DNA of 64,000 nt from Nonomuraea montanisoli. Its GTDB lineage: Bacteria > Actinomycetota > Actinomycetes > Streptosporangiales > Streptosporangiaceae. A model generated the notes under the pieces. The model was not told the DNA's origin. It did not search any database and was given only the letters and a program-made list of their open reading frames with translations. Shown here in pieces: positions 1 through 8,033 of this stretch (position 1 is the stretch's first letter; the number at the start of each line of letters is the position of its first letter). The stretch lies in NCBI RefSeq assembly GCF_013363975.1, contig NZ_JABWGN010000027.1, forward strand, positions 1 through 64,000, in the 5' to 3' direction. Both the position numbers and the translations under genes were made by a program.

Positions 1-208
1 AAATCGCCTGATACTCCGGCGTGATATGCGAGAACTCCCGCGGCTCAGCCGTCGCCGACGACACCAACGCCTCCATCGCCAGCTTCACCCGCGGCGCCGT
101 ACGCCCACCCGTCACCGCGTACGGACGCACCGGAGACCCGGGGTCGAAGGAGGACGGCGGCCTCTGCACGGGACCGCTGTTCCATCTGGGGTCGGTCACC
201 TCGATCAC
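1..208 (-). CDS. cvnC: Conservon protein CvnC (DUF742), 3' end missing
   Basis: This is the N-terminal part of a DUF742 protein, the third member of a conservon, a membrane-associated signalling complex of a sensor kinase, a roadblock protein, a DUF742 protein and a Ras-like GTPase. The core RPYAVTGGRT, then KLAMEALVSS and TPEYQAI, matches the DUF742 genes at 9459-9863 and 26167-26529 in this window. The window edge cuts it before the winged-helix-like C-terminal half. The GTG start at 208 overlaps the TGA of the upstream roadblock gene (GTGA), which suggests translational coupling; a second in-frame GTG lies at 199. The GTPase gene should lie just outside the window. Confidence 0.85.
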   Translation of the reverse strand, partial: MIEVTDPRWNSGPVQRPPSSFDPGSPVRPYAVTGGRTAPRVKLAMEALVSSATAEPREFSHITPEYQAI

Positions 209-627
209 CTGGACTGACTTGCCCGCAGCTCCGCGCGCACCGCCGGAGTCAGCACCTGACCAGCACGATCGACCATCAGCGTCATCTGGTACGCCACCAG
301 ACCCATGTCACAGTCGGGGGCGGCCAGCACCGCCATGCACGAGCCGTCGCTGATCGACATGATCAGCATCAGCCCCCGCTGCATCTCCACGATCGTCTGG
401 TTGACCACACCGCCCTCGAACACCCGCGCCGCGCCCTGCGTCAGGCTCACCAGGCCCGAAGCGATGGCCGCGAGCTGGTCGGCCCGGTCCGGCGGGAAGC
501 CGGAGGACGCGGCGAGCGGCAGGCCGTCCGAGGAGACGACCACCGCGTGCGCCACTCCCGGCACGGTGCTGACGAAATCGGTGATCAGCCAGTCGACACC
601 GCGTGCCGCGTGACTGAGATCCTTCAT
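205..627 (-). CDS. cvnB: Conservon roadblock/LC7 protein CvnB
   Basis: This is a 140-residue roadblock/LC7-domain protein, the expected length for CvnB. It begins MKDLSHAARGVDWLITDF and contains the diagnostic stretches PGVAHAVVVSSDGLPLA, QTIVEMQRGLMLIMSISDGS and GLVAYQMTLMVDRAGQ. Roadblock proteins of this family are thought to act as regulators or exchange-factor-like partners of the conservon GTPase at the membrane. The ATG overlaps the last four bases of the kinase gene (ATGA) and the stop overlaps the DUF742 start, so the three genes form one tightly coupled operon. It closely resembles the products at 9883-10305 and 26556-26978. Confidence 0.93.
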   Translation of the reverse strand: MKDLSHAARGVDWLITDFVSTVPGVAHAVVVSSDGLPLAASSGFPPDRADQLAAIASGLVSLTQGAARVFEGGVVNQTIVEMQRGLMLIMSISDGSCMAVLAAPDCDMGLVAYQMTLMVDRAGQVLTPAVRAELRASQSR

Positions 628-3512
628 GCGCCCTCCTCACTGCTGTCGGCGTCCCGGGGTCCCGCCGGGTACGCCTTGCCCTCGTTGATGTCCTCGCGGG
701 CGGCCCGGAAGCCCTGCTGGAAGCTGGACAACCGGTTACGCACCCGGTCCGGCGAGACCGCCGGCATCGGCGCGACGTTCTTGGCCGGCGCCGCGCCGGC
801 CGCCGAGCCGGGGACGAGGTTGGCCTTGGGCACCCGCTTGGGCAGACCCGACGCCGTCGCACCGTCACGCACCGGCTCCACCACGGCCTCCGCCGCGCTC
901 CACCCCGCGTCGGCCTTGGAGGAGCCCCAGCTCGCGCCGCCGGCGAACCACGCCGACTCCACGGCCGCGAAGATCGGCAGGTAGTCGTCACCGGCGGAGG
1001 GCTGGCTGTCGACCCGGGGGATGGGGCCGGTGCTGGCCGCGTCGGTCTCCGGGAAGTCGGGCCGCGACGGTCGCGGGCGGCCGAGGGGGCGGTCGAAGGG
1101 CCGGTCGAAGGAGCGGTCGAAGGGCCGGTCGACCGGCGGGTCCGGAGCGCCCCACGGATGGGGGTCGTCGAGCGGGGGCCTGCGGGGCAGGCCGTTGCCG
1201 TCGGCGTTCCAGCCGGGGGTCTGGGGCGGCAGCCACGAGTCGTTGGTGTTGAACCCGGCGCGCGGCTCCGACGGCCAGCCGCTGGGCTCGGACGGCCAGG
1301 ACGACATGGCCGGCCAGCCGTTGTGCTGGGCGGGACCGGACGGGCCGGACGGGAAGGACGGATGGCCGGGTCCCGGCTGGTAGCCGCCCGCGGTCCAGGT
1401 CGGCGTGGGAGCGGGCGACGGCGCGAGCCGCGGGCCGCTGTAGGTGTCCTCCTGCGCGGGGCCGGGCGGGTTCGCGTACGCGGGCGACGGATTGCCGAGC
1501 AGGGAGTCCGGGAGCAGCACCATGGCGGTCAGACCGCCGGAGGCGTGCGGCCGGAGCTGGACGCGGATGCCGTGGCGGTGGGCCAGGCGGGCGACCACGA
1601 ACAGGCCCATGCGGCGGGAGGCCGACACGTCCACGGTGGGCGCGTCCGTCAGGCGCTCGTTGGCCTGGACCAGCTCGTCCTGGGTCATGCCGATGCCCGC
1701 GTCGGTGATGGACAGCATGACGCCGCCGCCGTCGATGCGGCTGCCCGACACCGTCACCCTGGTCTCGCGCGGCGAGAACGACAGGGCGTTCTCGACCAGC
1801 TCGGCCAGGAGGTGGATGACGTCGTTGACGGCCTGGCCGGCCACCGACACCCCGTCGGGGACCTGGAGGACCACCCGCTCGTAGTTCTCGACCTCCGAGA
1901 GCGAGGCGCGGGTCACGTCCACCAGCTTGACGGGCTGACTCCAGCGGCGCGGCGGATCCTGGCCGGCGAGGACCAGCAGGTTCTCGCTGTTGCGCCGCAT
2001 ACGGGTGGCAAGGTGGTCCAGCTTGAACAGGTTCGCCAGCCGGCTCTCGTCCTGCTCGCCCTGCTCCAGACCGTCGATCAACGTGATCTGCCGCTCCACC
2101 AGCGTCTGCGAGCGCCGCGACAGGTTCACGAACATCGCGTTCACGTTCGACCGCAACCGCGACTCCTCACCCGCCAGCCGCACCGCCTCCCGGTGGACCT
2201 CGTCGAAGGCCCGGGCGACCTCGCCGATCTCGTCGTCGCCGACCACACTGATCGGCTCCACGTCCGGCACGCCGGTCGTGTCCGAATCCCGCAGCCGCTG
2301 GACCGTTTCGGGCAGGCGGCGCCCGGCGATCAGCAGCGCCTCGCGCCGCAGCCGGCGCAGCGGGCCGCTGAGGGAACGTGCCATCAGTACGGTGACCAGC
2401 AGCACGAGCACCAGGAGCACGGCGATCGCGATCGCGAAGACCATCGCGCCCTGCTGCTCGGAGACCTGGACGGTACGGCTGCGCAGCATGATCGAGTCGG
2501 CGACCCGCTGCTCCACCTGCCGCATGCCGTCGATGGTCTCGGTGACGGCGGTGAACCACGCCTGGCCGTCGCTGGTGAGGTCGAGTCCGGCGTCGGTGAG
2601 CGGCTGCCCGGCGTCCTGCAGGGCCAGGGCACGGGCCTGGATCAGCTCGGCCCGGTCGACGGCCTGGCCGCTGACCGTGTCGTCGTAGGCCTGGCGCAGC
2701 GCGAGCGGCACCTGCGCGCGGAAGGCGGCCAGCTCGCTGTTGCGCTGGGCGCGGGCGGCGATGAACGCGTCCAGCTCGTCCTGGCTGAAGTGGCCGACGG
2801 CCAGCGCCGAGACCAGCAGCGCCCGCTGGCGCGACACGTACTGCTTGGCCCGCGACAGGGCGGCGAACCCGGCGACGCTGTCGGTGAGCTCCTTGTCGAC
2901 GGCGCCCTGGTCGATGGTGGCGTTGAGGCCGAGGAAGTCGGAGATGGAGCGGTCGTACAGCTCGATGACGGAGGCGACGTTCAGCTTGGACTCCGTCGCG
3001 GTCCGGCGCGAGCTGGGCAGCTCGTCGAAGCGGTTCTTGACGCGCACGGCCTCGGCCCGCAGGGGGCTGTCGGAGGCGGCGAGGGCCGCGACGTCGGGGC
3101 GCAGCTCGGCGACCAGCCGGTCCACGGTGGAGTACTGGGCGGTGACCGGGTTGCGGTCGCCCTTGCGGTCCTGCGCCACGAAGGTGGCGGTGAGGTCGCG
3201 TTCCAGCTCGGTCTCGTGGGCCAGCCCGGTCAGCTTTCCGGCCAGGACGGCCGTCTGGTACACGCGCTCGTACTCGGAGGCGCTGGTGACGGAGGAGACG
3301 ACGCGCAGCCCGCCGAGCGCCAGCGCAGCGACGGTCGGGATGACGATCAGGACCAGAAGCTTCGTGCGCACGCGCCAGTTGCGCACGATGCCGCCCGGCC
3401 CCCGGGCGTGCCCGGGGTGGACCGCCGGCCCGGTCCTCGTATGAGATGACGGAAAGGACGCCTCGGCGGGTAACCCGGAATCGCCGTTCGCAGGGGGCAA
3501 TGTAGTTCTCAC
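624..3512 (-). CDS. cvnA: Conservon sensor-kinase-like protein CvnA with NIT-type sensory domain
   Basis: This is a membrane sensor protein of about 962 residues. Order: short basic N-terminus, TM helix near residues 52-71, a helical extracytoplasmic region of about 280 residues resembling nitrate/nitrite-sensing (NIT) domains, a second TM near 357-377, HAMP, a helical region with DHLATRMRRNSENLLVLAG, and a HATPase_c domain (HLLAELVENALSFSP N-box, DAGIGM G-box, RRMGLFVVARLA). A proline-rich, low-complexity tail of about 290 residues follows. I chose GTG 3512 because the other two cvnA genes have the same context (GAGAGG or GCGGAAG just before CAGTGA); TTG 3524 is the alternative. The ligand is unknown, and the NIT label comes from family resemblance. 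Confidence 0.9.
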   Translation of the reverse strand: MRTTLPPANGDSGLPAEASFPSSHTRTGPAVHPGHARGPGGIVRNWRVRTKLLVLIVIPTVAALALGGLRVVSSVTSASEYERVYQTAVLAGKLTGLAHETELERDLTATFVAQDRKGDRNPVTAQYSTVDRLVAELRPDVAALAASDSPLRAEAVRVKNRFDELPSSRRTATESKLNVASVIELYDRSISDFLGLNATIDQGAVDKELTDSVAGFAALSRAKQYVSRQRALLVSALAVGHFSQDELDAFIAARAQRNSELAAFRAQVPLALRQAYDDTVSGQAVDRAELIQARALALQDAGQPLTDAGLDLTSDGQAWFTAVTETIDGMRQVEQRVADSIMLRSRTVQVSEQQGAMVFAIAIAVLLVLVLLVTVLMARSLSGPLRRLRREALLIAGRRLPETVQRLRDSDTTGVPDVEPISVVGDDEIGEVARAFDEVHREAVRLAGEESRLRSNVNAMFVNLSRRSQTLVERQITLIDGLEQGEQDESRLANLFKLDHLATRMRRNSENLLVLAGQDPPRRWSQPVKLVDVTRASLSEVENYERVVLQVPDGVSVAGQAVNDVIHLLAELVENALSFSPRETRVTVSGSRIDGGGVMLSITDAGIGMTQDELVQANERLTDAPTVDVSASRRMGLFVVARLAHRHGIRVQLRPHASGGLTAMVLLPDSLLGNPSPAYANPPGPAQEDTYSGPRLAPSPAPTPTWTAGGYQPGPGHPSFPSGPSGPAQHNGWPAMSSWPSEPSGWPSEPRAGFNTNDSWLPPQTPGWNADGNGLPRRPPLDDPHPWGAPDPPVDRPFDRSFDRPFDRPLGRPRPSRPDFPETDAASTGPIPRVDSQPSAGDDYLPIFAAVESAWFAGGASWGSSKADAGWSAAEAVVEPVRDGATASGLPKRVPKANLVPGSAAGAAPAKNVAPMPAVSPDRVRNRLSSFQQGFRAAREDINEGKAYPAGPRDADSSEEGA
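1091..1138 (-). repeat. 12-bp tandem repeat in the cvnA tail
   Basis: Four 12-bp units (consensus GGTCGAAGGGCC on the plus strand) encode a repeated Arg-Pro-Phe-Asp-like tetrapeptide in the disordered tail of the first CvnA. The other two cvnA genes carry different repeats in the same part of the protein. Confidence 0.85.
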
Positions 3513-3633
3513 TGGCCTCCGCAACCTCTCCTTGGATGGCCTTGGTGCAAGAGATCGAATCGTGCCCGTGCTCGTCCGTGTGCCGCCCCCGGCACCCGTG
3601 GTCCGAAAACCTCTTTATGTTCAGACAGATAAT

Positions 3634-3666
3634 TCGACTAGCGGTGTGGCCACACCGGCAAGTCGA
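3634..3666. promoter_or_regulatory. Extended palindrome, candidate operator
   Basis: A perfect 16-bp palindrome, CGGTGTGGCCACACCG (3642-3657), is flanked by TCGACT (3634-3639) and AGTCGA (3661-3666). Together they form an imperfect inverted repeat of about 33 bp with a one-base asymmetry. It lies about 120 bp upstream of the cvnA GTG and about 220 bp upstream of the lipoprotein ATG. An operator for an unknown dimeric regulator is the simplest reading. No regulator gene is adjacent. Confidence 0.5.
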
Positions 3667-3819
3667 TCATCTGGCATATGTCTCCACGTCCCGACAGTAG
3701 CCACACGTCCTCGATGAACGCCAGCCATATCATCACCTATATCTGGACATACCTCCAGAAAAACAGTGTGATCGTTTTTTCGCCATATATATTGATAATT
3801 TCCAGAATCGGGGGACCAT

Positions 3820-3867
3820 GCGCAAGGGTTGCCTGCGCTTTGGGGTGAGTCGAGTGACGATCACCCC
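3820..3867 (+). promoter_or_regulatory. Two-hairpin leader before the ABC lipoprotein gene
   Basis: Two stem-loops lie back to back: GCGCA/TGCGC (3820-3838, 9-nt loop) and GGGGTGA/TCACCCC (3842-3867, 12-nt loop). The second ends five bases before the AAAGGAG ribosome-binding site. The arrangement could control translation, but it matches no riboswitch consensus I know: it lacks TPP and ykkC core motifs, and the first loop lacks ACGR. An operator role for the GGGGTGA arms is equally possible. Confidence 0.35.
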
Positions 3868-3886
3868 CGTTCAAAGGAGACGCGAC

Positions 3887-4882
3887 ATGAGGCTCGCTGC
3901 GGCAGGGCGCATCGCCCTGATCGGACTGGTGGCCACCCTTGCCCTGACGAGTTGCTCCGGTACGGACACCAAACCGGGAGGTGGGAGCAACGCCAACGGG
4001 CTGGAGAAGACCGACCTGCTCATCGGGCAGTATCCGGGAGCCGACTCCGCCCCGCTGTTCATCGCGATCGAGCGCGGCTTCTTCAAGGAGCAGGGGCTCA
4101 ACGTGAAGACCGAGGCCATCCAGGCCCCGCAGGCCGTGCTGCCCAAGCTGTCCAACGGCAGCATGGACGTGGTCCTCGGCAGCTACGCCACCATCCTGAC
4201 GATCCAGAGCGAGGGCCTGGAGAAGTTCAAGTACATCGCCGACTCCTACCAGGGAGCCACCGGCGCCTTCGGGATCATGGTGCGGCGTGACTCCCCCATC
4301 AAGAAGGTCGCCGACCTCAAGGGCAAGAAGATCGGGGTCAACGCCCTCAAGGGCCTCGGCGTCCTGACCATGAACCCCCACCTCAAGATCGCCGGCCTTG
4401 ACCCGACCCCCGGCAAGGACATCCAGTACGTCGAGGTGCCCACCACCAACTGGCTGACGGCGCTGCAGAAGGGCGACGTGGACGCGGTCTGGATGACCGA
4501 CCCCTACGTCAGCGAGGCCAAGAACAAGCTGGGCGCGACCATGCTCGTCGACACCATGTCCGGCCCCACGGAGAGCCTGCCGATCACCGGCTGGGCCGCC
4601 ACCGAGAAGTGGGTCGCCGCCAACCCCAAGACCATGGCCGCCTTCCAGCGCGCGATGGCCAAGGCCCAGAACATCGCCGCCACCGACCGCAGCGCCGTGA
4701 CCAAGATCCTGCCCACCTTCACCAAGATCCCCGCCGCCACGGCCGCCACCATCAACCTCGGCAACTACCCGACCACGCTCAGCGCCCAGCGCATCCAGCG
4801 CGTCGCCGACCTCATGGTCGAGTACGGCTTCATCAAGAACAAGATCGACGTCGCCCCGATGATCGTCACCGCGCAGGGATGA
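3887..4882 (+). CDS. NitT/TauT-family ABC transporter substrate-binding lipoprotein
   Basis: This 331-residue periplasmic-binding-protein-like lipoprotein is of the NMT1/THI5/SsuA type. A signal peptide ends in a lipobox, LALTSC, with the lipidated Cys near residue 23. Then come LLIGQYPGADSAPLFIAIERGFF and the conserved ITGWAATEKWVAANP region of the fold. ATG 3887 is preceded by AAAGGAGA and gives a proper signal peptide; the frame is open further upstream but without one. It should capture a small solute at the cell surface for the two permeases that follow. The adjacent amidohydrolase suggests a cyclic amide or ureide (hydantoin, dihydropyrimidine, allantoin-like), but that is inference from context. 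Confidence 0.9.
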   Translation: MRLAAAGRIALIGLVATLALTSCSGTDTKPGGGSNANGLEKTDLLIGQYPGADSAPLFIAIERGFFKEQGLNVKTEAIQAPQAVLPKLSNGSMDVVLGSYATILTIQSEGLEKFKYIADSYQGATGAFGIMVRRDSPIKKVADLKGKKIGVNALKGLGVLTMNPHLKIAGLDPTPGKDIQYVEVPTTNWLTALQKGDVDAVWMTDPYVSEAKNKLGATMLVDTMSGPTESLPITGWAATEKWVAANPKTMAAFQRAMAKAQNIAATDRSAVTKILPTFTKIPAATAATINLGNYPTTLSAQRIQRVADLMVEYGFIKNKIDVAPMIVTAQG

Positions 4883-5688
4883 CGAGCACGGCCACCCTGG
4901 CGGGGAGGGGGCGCACCTCCCCCTCCCGCGCCCGTCTCGCGAAGTACCTCCGCCACGCCACCGGTGTGGCGGTCTTCCTCCTCGCCTGGGAGCTGGCCGG
5001 CCGCACCGGCCTGATCTCCTGGCTGCCCTCCGCCTCGACGTCGCTGGCCCGGGTGGCGCAGCTCGCCGCCGACCCCGCGTTCCTCGCCGACCTCGCCTCC
5101 ACGCTCACCGCCGCGGCCGTGGGCCTGCCGCTGGCCGTGCTCGTCGCCGTGCCCGTCGGCCTGCTGCTCGGCACCGTCCCCGTGGTGGAGGAGATGACCC
5201 GCGCCATCGTCGAGTTCCTGCGGCCGATCCCGTCGGTCGCGCTGATCCCGCTCGCCCTGTTCTTCTTCCAGCCCGAGATCAACGCCAAGGTGGCGCTCAT
5301 CGTCTACGCCGCGTCCTGGCCCATCCTCATCAACACCCTGTACGGCGTGCGCGACGTCGATCCCGTAGCCACCGAGACGCTGCGCTCGTTCGGCTTCGGC
5401 TCCGGCGCGGTCATCTGGCGGGTCAGCCTGCCGAGCGCGGCGCCGTTCATCTTCACCGGCGTCCGGCTGGCCGCCTCGATCACGCTCATCCTGGCCATCA
5501 GCGTCGAGTACGTCGTGGGCGGCGCCGGCGGCATCGGCGCCTTCCTCATCCAGGCGAGCACCGGCATCGGCGCCGACGCGATGGTCGACGTGATCGCGAC
5601 CCTGGTGTGGGCCGGGCTGGTCGGGCTCGCCGTCAACACGCTGCTCCTGCGCGCGGAGCGGCGGCTCTTCCGGTGGCGGCACGCATGA
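4879..5688 (+). CDS. ABC transporter permease (NitT/TauT family), first copy
   Basis: This 269-residue inner-membrane permease is of the SsuC/TauC type with a BPD_transp_1 domain. Hydrophobic segments include GVAVFLLAWELAGRTG near the N-terminus, LPLAVLVAVPVGLLLGTVPV, and IFTGVRLAASITLILAISVEY. The EAA-loop-like stretch is ATETLRSFGFGSGAVIWRVSLPS, which contacts the ATPase. The ATG overlaps the TGA of the lipoprotein gene (ATGA), so translation is coupled. It forms a heterodimer, most likely with the next gene product. Substrate is unknown. Confidence 0.92.
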   Translation: MTSTATLAGRGRTSPSRARLAKYLRHATGVAVFLLAWELAGRTGLISWLPSASTSLARVAQLAADPAFLADLASTLTAAAVGLPLAVLVAVPVGLLLGTVPVVEEMTRAIVEFLRPIPSVALIPLALFFFQPEINAKVALIVYAASWPILINTLYGVRDVDPVATETLRSFGFGSGAVIWRVSLPSAAPFIFTGVRLAASITLILAISVEYVVGGAGGIGAFLIQASTGIGADAMVDVIATLVWAGLVGLAVNTLLLRAERRLFRWRHA

Positions 5689-6461
5689 TCGCGACACTCG
5701 TCCGGCGGCTCTGGCTGGTGCCCGTGGTGCTGGCATGCTGGGAGCTGCTGGCCCGGGCCCAGGCCAGCCCGTACCTGCCCGCGCCGACCCGGATCGCCTC
5801 CTGGATGTACGAGCGGTGGTTCTCCGGGCCGTACGTCCTGACCGAGGAAGCGGTGGACAACTTCGTGCCGAGCCTCGTGCGCGTCGTCGGGTCCTGGAGC
5901 GTCGCCGTGGTCGCCGGGGTCGCGCTCGGCGTGGCGATCGGCCGGGTGGCCTGGCTGTCCGACTACGTGGACCCGCTCGTCGAGTTCGGCCGGGCCGTGC
6001 CGCCGCCCGCGATGCTGCCCGTCTTCCTGGTGCTGTTCACCATGGGCACCCAGGTGCAGGTGGCGACCATCGTGTTCGGCGTCGTCTGGCCGATCCTGCT
6101 CAACTCCATCGACGGGGCGCGCACCGTGGACCCCCTGCAGTTGGAGACCGCCACGGTCTTCGGCGTGCCGGCCCGGCTGCGGCTGTTCCGCATCATCCTG
6201 CCCTCGGCGTCCCCGAAGATCTTCGCGGGCCTGCGGCTGAGCGTGTCGCTGGCGCTCATCCTCATGGTCATCTCCGAGCTGAAGGGCAGCACCGACGGCA
6301 TCGGCTACCTGCTGAGCACGGCGAGCAACAACGCCGACATGCCCGGGCTGTGGGCCGGCGTGGTGGTGCTCGGCGTCCTCGGCTTCGCCCTCAACTCCCT
6401 GTTCCTCATGGCGGAGCGCCGCGTGCTGACCTGGCACCGGGGAGCCCGCCGTACCGCGTAG
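5685..6461 (+). CDS. ABC transporter permease (NitT/TauT family), second copy
   Basis: This 258-residue permease is paralogous to its upstream neighbour and starts with another ATGA overlap. Features: N-terminal TM VPVVLACWELLARAQ, the core VAVVAGVALGVAIGRVAWL, the coupling loop QLETATVFGVPARLRLFRIILPS, and IFAGLRLSVSLALILMVISEL. Two non-identical permeases fit a heterodimeric channel. The stop is followed by an RBS-like GGAGG and then the amidohydrolase gene 9 bp later, so transport and hydrolysis are probably co-transcribed. Confidence 0.92.
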   Translation: MIATLVRRLWLVPVVLACWELLARAQASPYLPAPTRIASWMYERWFSGPYVLTEEAVDNFVPSLVRVVGSWSVAVVAGVALGVAIGRVAWLSDYVDPLVEFGRAVPPPAMLPVFLVLFTMGTQVQVATIVFGVVWPILLNSIDGARTVDPLQLETATVFGVPARLRLFRIILPSASPKIFAGLRLSVSLALILMVISELKGSTDGIGYLLSTASNNADMPGLWAGVVVLGVLGFALNSLFLMAERRVLTWHRGARRTA

Positions 6462-6470
6462 GAGGCGGAT

Positions 6471-7928
6471 GTGACGGACCTGCTGCTGAAGAACGTGCGG
6501 GTCGTGACGCATGACCGGAACGAGCCCGTCATGGCCGACATCGCCGTGACCGGCGGGCGCGTGGACCGGGTCGCGCCGGGGCTGCCCGCGGAGGGCGTCC
6601 CGGAGGTGATCGAGGGGGCGGGACGGCTCGCGTTCCCCGGCGTGGTGGACGCCCACCAGCACTGGGGGATCTACAACCCGCTGGCCGAGGACGCCGGCTC
6701 CGAGAGCCGCGCCTCCGCGCAGGGCGGCGTCACGACCGCGCTCACCTACATGCGCACCGGCATGTACTACCTCAACCGGGGCGGCTCGTACGCCGACTTC
6801 TTCCCCGAGGTGCTGGCGCTGGCCGAGGACCGGGCCTACGTGGACTACGGCTTCCACCTGGCGCCGATGTCCAGCGGCCACATCGGCGAGCTTCCCGACC
6901 TGGTCGAGCGGTTCGGCGTGCCGTCGTTCAAGATCTTCATGTTCTACGGCGGGCACGGGCTGCACGGCCGCTCGGCCGACCAGAGCGCCTTCCTCATGCT
7001 GCCCGAGGGCGAGCGCTACGACTACGCCCACTTCGAGTTCGTCATGCGCGGCGTGCAGGCGGCCCGGGAGCGCTTCCCCGAGCTGGCCAGTGAGATCTCG
7101 CTGTCGCTGCACTGCGAGACCGCCGAGATCATGACGGCGTACACGCGGCTGGTGGAGGAGGCCGGCGACCTGAGCGGTCTGGCCGCCTACAGCGCCTCGC
7201 GCCCGCCCCACTCCGAGGGCCTGGCCGTGTTCATCGCCTCCTACCTGGCCCACGAGACCGGGCTCGGCAACGTCAACCTGCTCCACCTGTCCTCACGCAA
7301 GGCCGTCGACGCGGCCGTGCGGATGCAGCGCACGTTCCCGCACATCGACTTCCGCCGCGAGGTGACGATCGGGCACCTGCTGGCCGACATCGAGACGGCC
7401 AGCGGCATCGGCGCCAAGGTCAACCCGCCGATCAGGCCCCGCGAGGACGTCGAGGCGCTGTGGGAGTACGTGCTCGACGGCACGGTCGACTGGGTCGTCA
7501 GCGACCACGCCTGCTGCCGGGAGGAGCTGAAGTTCGGCGCCCCGGCCGAGGACGTGTTCCTGGCCAAGGCCGGCTTCGGCGGCGCCGAGTACCTGCTGCC
7601 CGGCCTCATCACCGAGGGCCGCCGCCGGGGCCTGTCGTGGGGGCGCATCGCCGCGCTCACCTCGTGGAACCCGGCCCGCAGGTACGGCCTGCGCACCAAG
7701 GGCACCATCGCGCCGGGCTTCGACGCCGACATCTGCCTGGTGGACCCGGACGCCACCTGGACCGTGCGGGCGGCGGACTCGGACTCGGCCCAGGAGTACA
7801 CGCCGTTCGAGGGGTTCGAGCTGAACGCCAAGGTCACCGACACGTTCGTGCGGGGCCACCACGTGCTCGACACCGGCAAGATCGTCGGCCGGCCCGTCGG
7901 CCGCTACCTGCGCCGGCCGGTGGCCTGA
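6471..7928 (+). CDS. Hydantoinase/dihydropyrimidinase-like cyclic amidohydrolase
   Basis: This 485-residue metal-dependent amidohydrolase belongs to the dihydroorotase/D-hydantoinase/allantoinase group. The binuclear-metal ligands are visible: HxH at H62/H64 (VVDAHQHWG), the carbamylated Lys K154 (SFKIFMFY), H214 (LHCETAE), H272 (LLHLSS) and D345 (VSDHACC). The reaction is hydrolytic opening of a cyclic amide. Candidate substrates are hydantoins, dihydropyrimidines or allantoin; sequence alone does not decide. The GTG start has GGAGG upstream. Its place inside a solute ABC operon suggests that the imported compound is its substrate. The HQH form instead of the usual HTH of hydantoinases marks it as a divergent subgroup. 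Confidence 0.85.
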   Translation: MTDLLLKNVRVVTHDRNEPVMADIAVTGGRVDRVAPGLPAEGVPEVIEGAGRLAFPGVVDAHQHWGIYNPLAEDAGSESRASAQGGVTTALTYMRTGMYYLNRGGSYADFFPEVLALAEDRAYVDYGFHLAPMSSGHIGELPDLVERFGVPSFKIFMFYGGHGLHGRSADQSAFLMLPEGERYDYAHFEFVMRGVQAARERFPELASEISLSLHCETAEIMTAYTRLVEEAGDLSGLAAYSASRPPHSEGLAVFIASYLAHETGLGNVNLLHLSSRKAVDAAVRMQRTFPHIDFRREVTIGHLLADIETASGIGAKVNPPIRPREDVEALWEYVLDGTVDWVVSDHACCREELKFGAPAEDVFLAKAGFGGAEYLLPGLITEGRRRGLSWGRIAALTSWNPARRYGLRTKGTIAPGFDADICLVDPDATWTVRAADSDSAQEYTPFEGFELNAKVTDTFVRGHHVLDTGKIVGRPVGRYLRRPVA

Positions 7929-8033
7929 GCCAGGGGGTCCGGGAATGACCATCTCCATGTCCAACCATCCCTGACTTCGGTACAGTCGGCCTGTTATCCC
8001 TCATCTCCGGATTCGCCTGTCCTAGGACGTCCC

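Larger units (their letters stand above)
3513..3886. other. 374-bp divergent intergenic region between cvnA and a transport operon
   Basis: No gene was found here. The stretch is much more AT-rich than its surroundings from about 3720 to 3805, including a run of six T (3775-3780) and ATATATATTGATAATTT. It must hold the promoters for the leftward conservon and for the rightward ABC-transport operon. It also contains a long palindrome (3634-3666) and two consecutive hairpins in the leader of the lipoprotein gene (3820-3867), listed separately. Confidence 0.7.

Noticed and set aside
1158..3449. Very long rightward open frame opposite cvnA
   Set aside because: It is antisense to a well-supported CvnA, has biased His/Arg/Gly composition and no motif. 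Such frames are common in GC-rich DNA.
3820..3867. TPP or mini-ykkC (guanidine-II) riboswitch before the importer operon
   Set aside because: The TPP core is absent, and the two loops do not both carry the ACGR motif required for mini-ykkC. Kept only as an unassigned leader.
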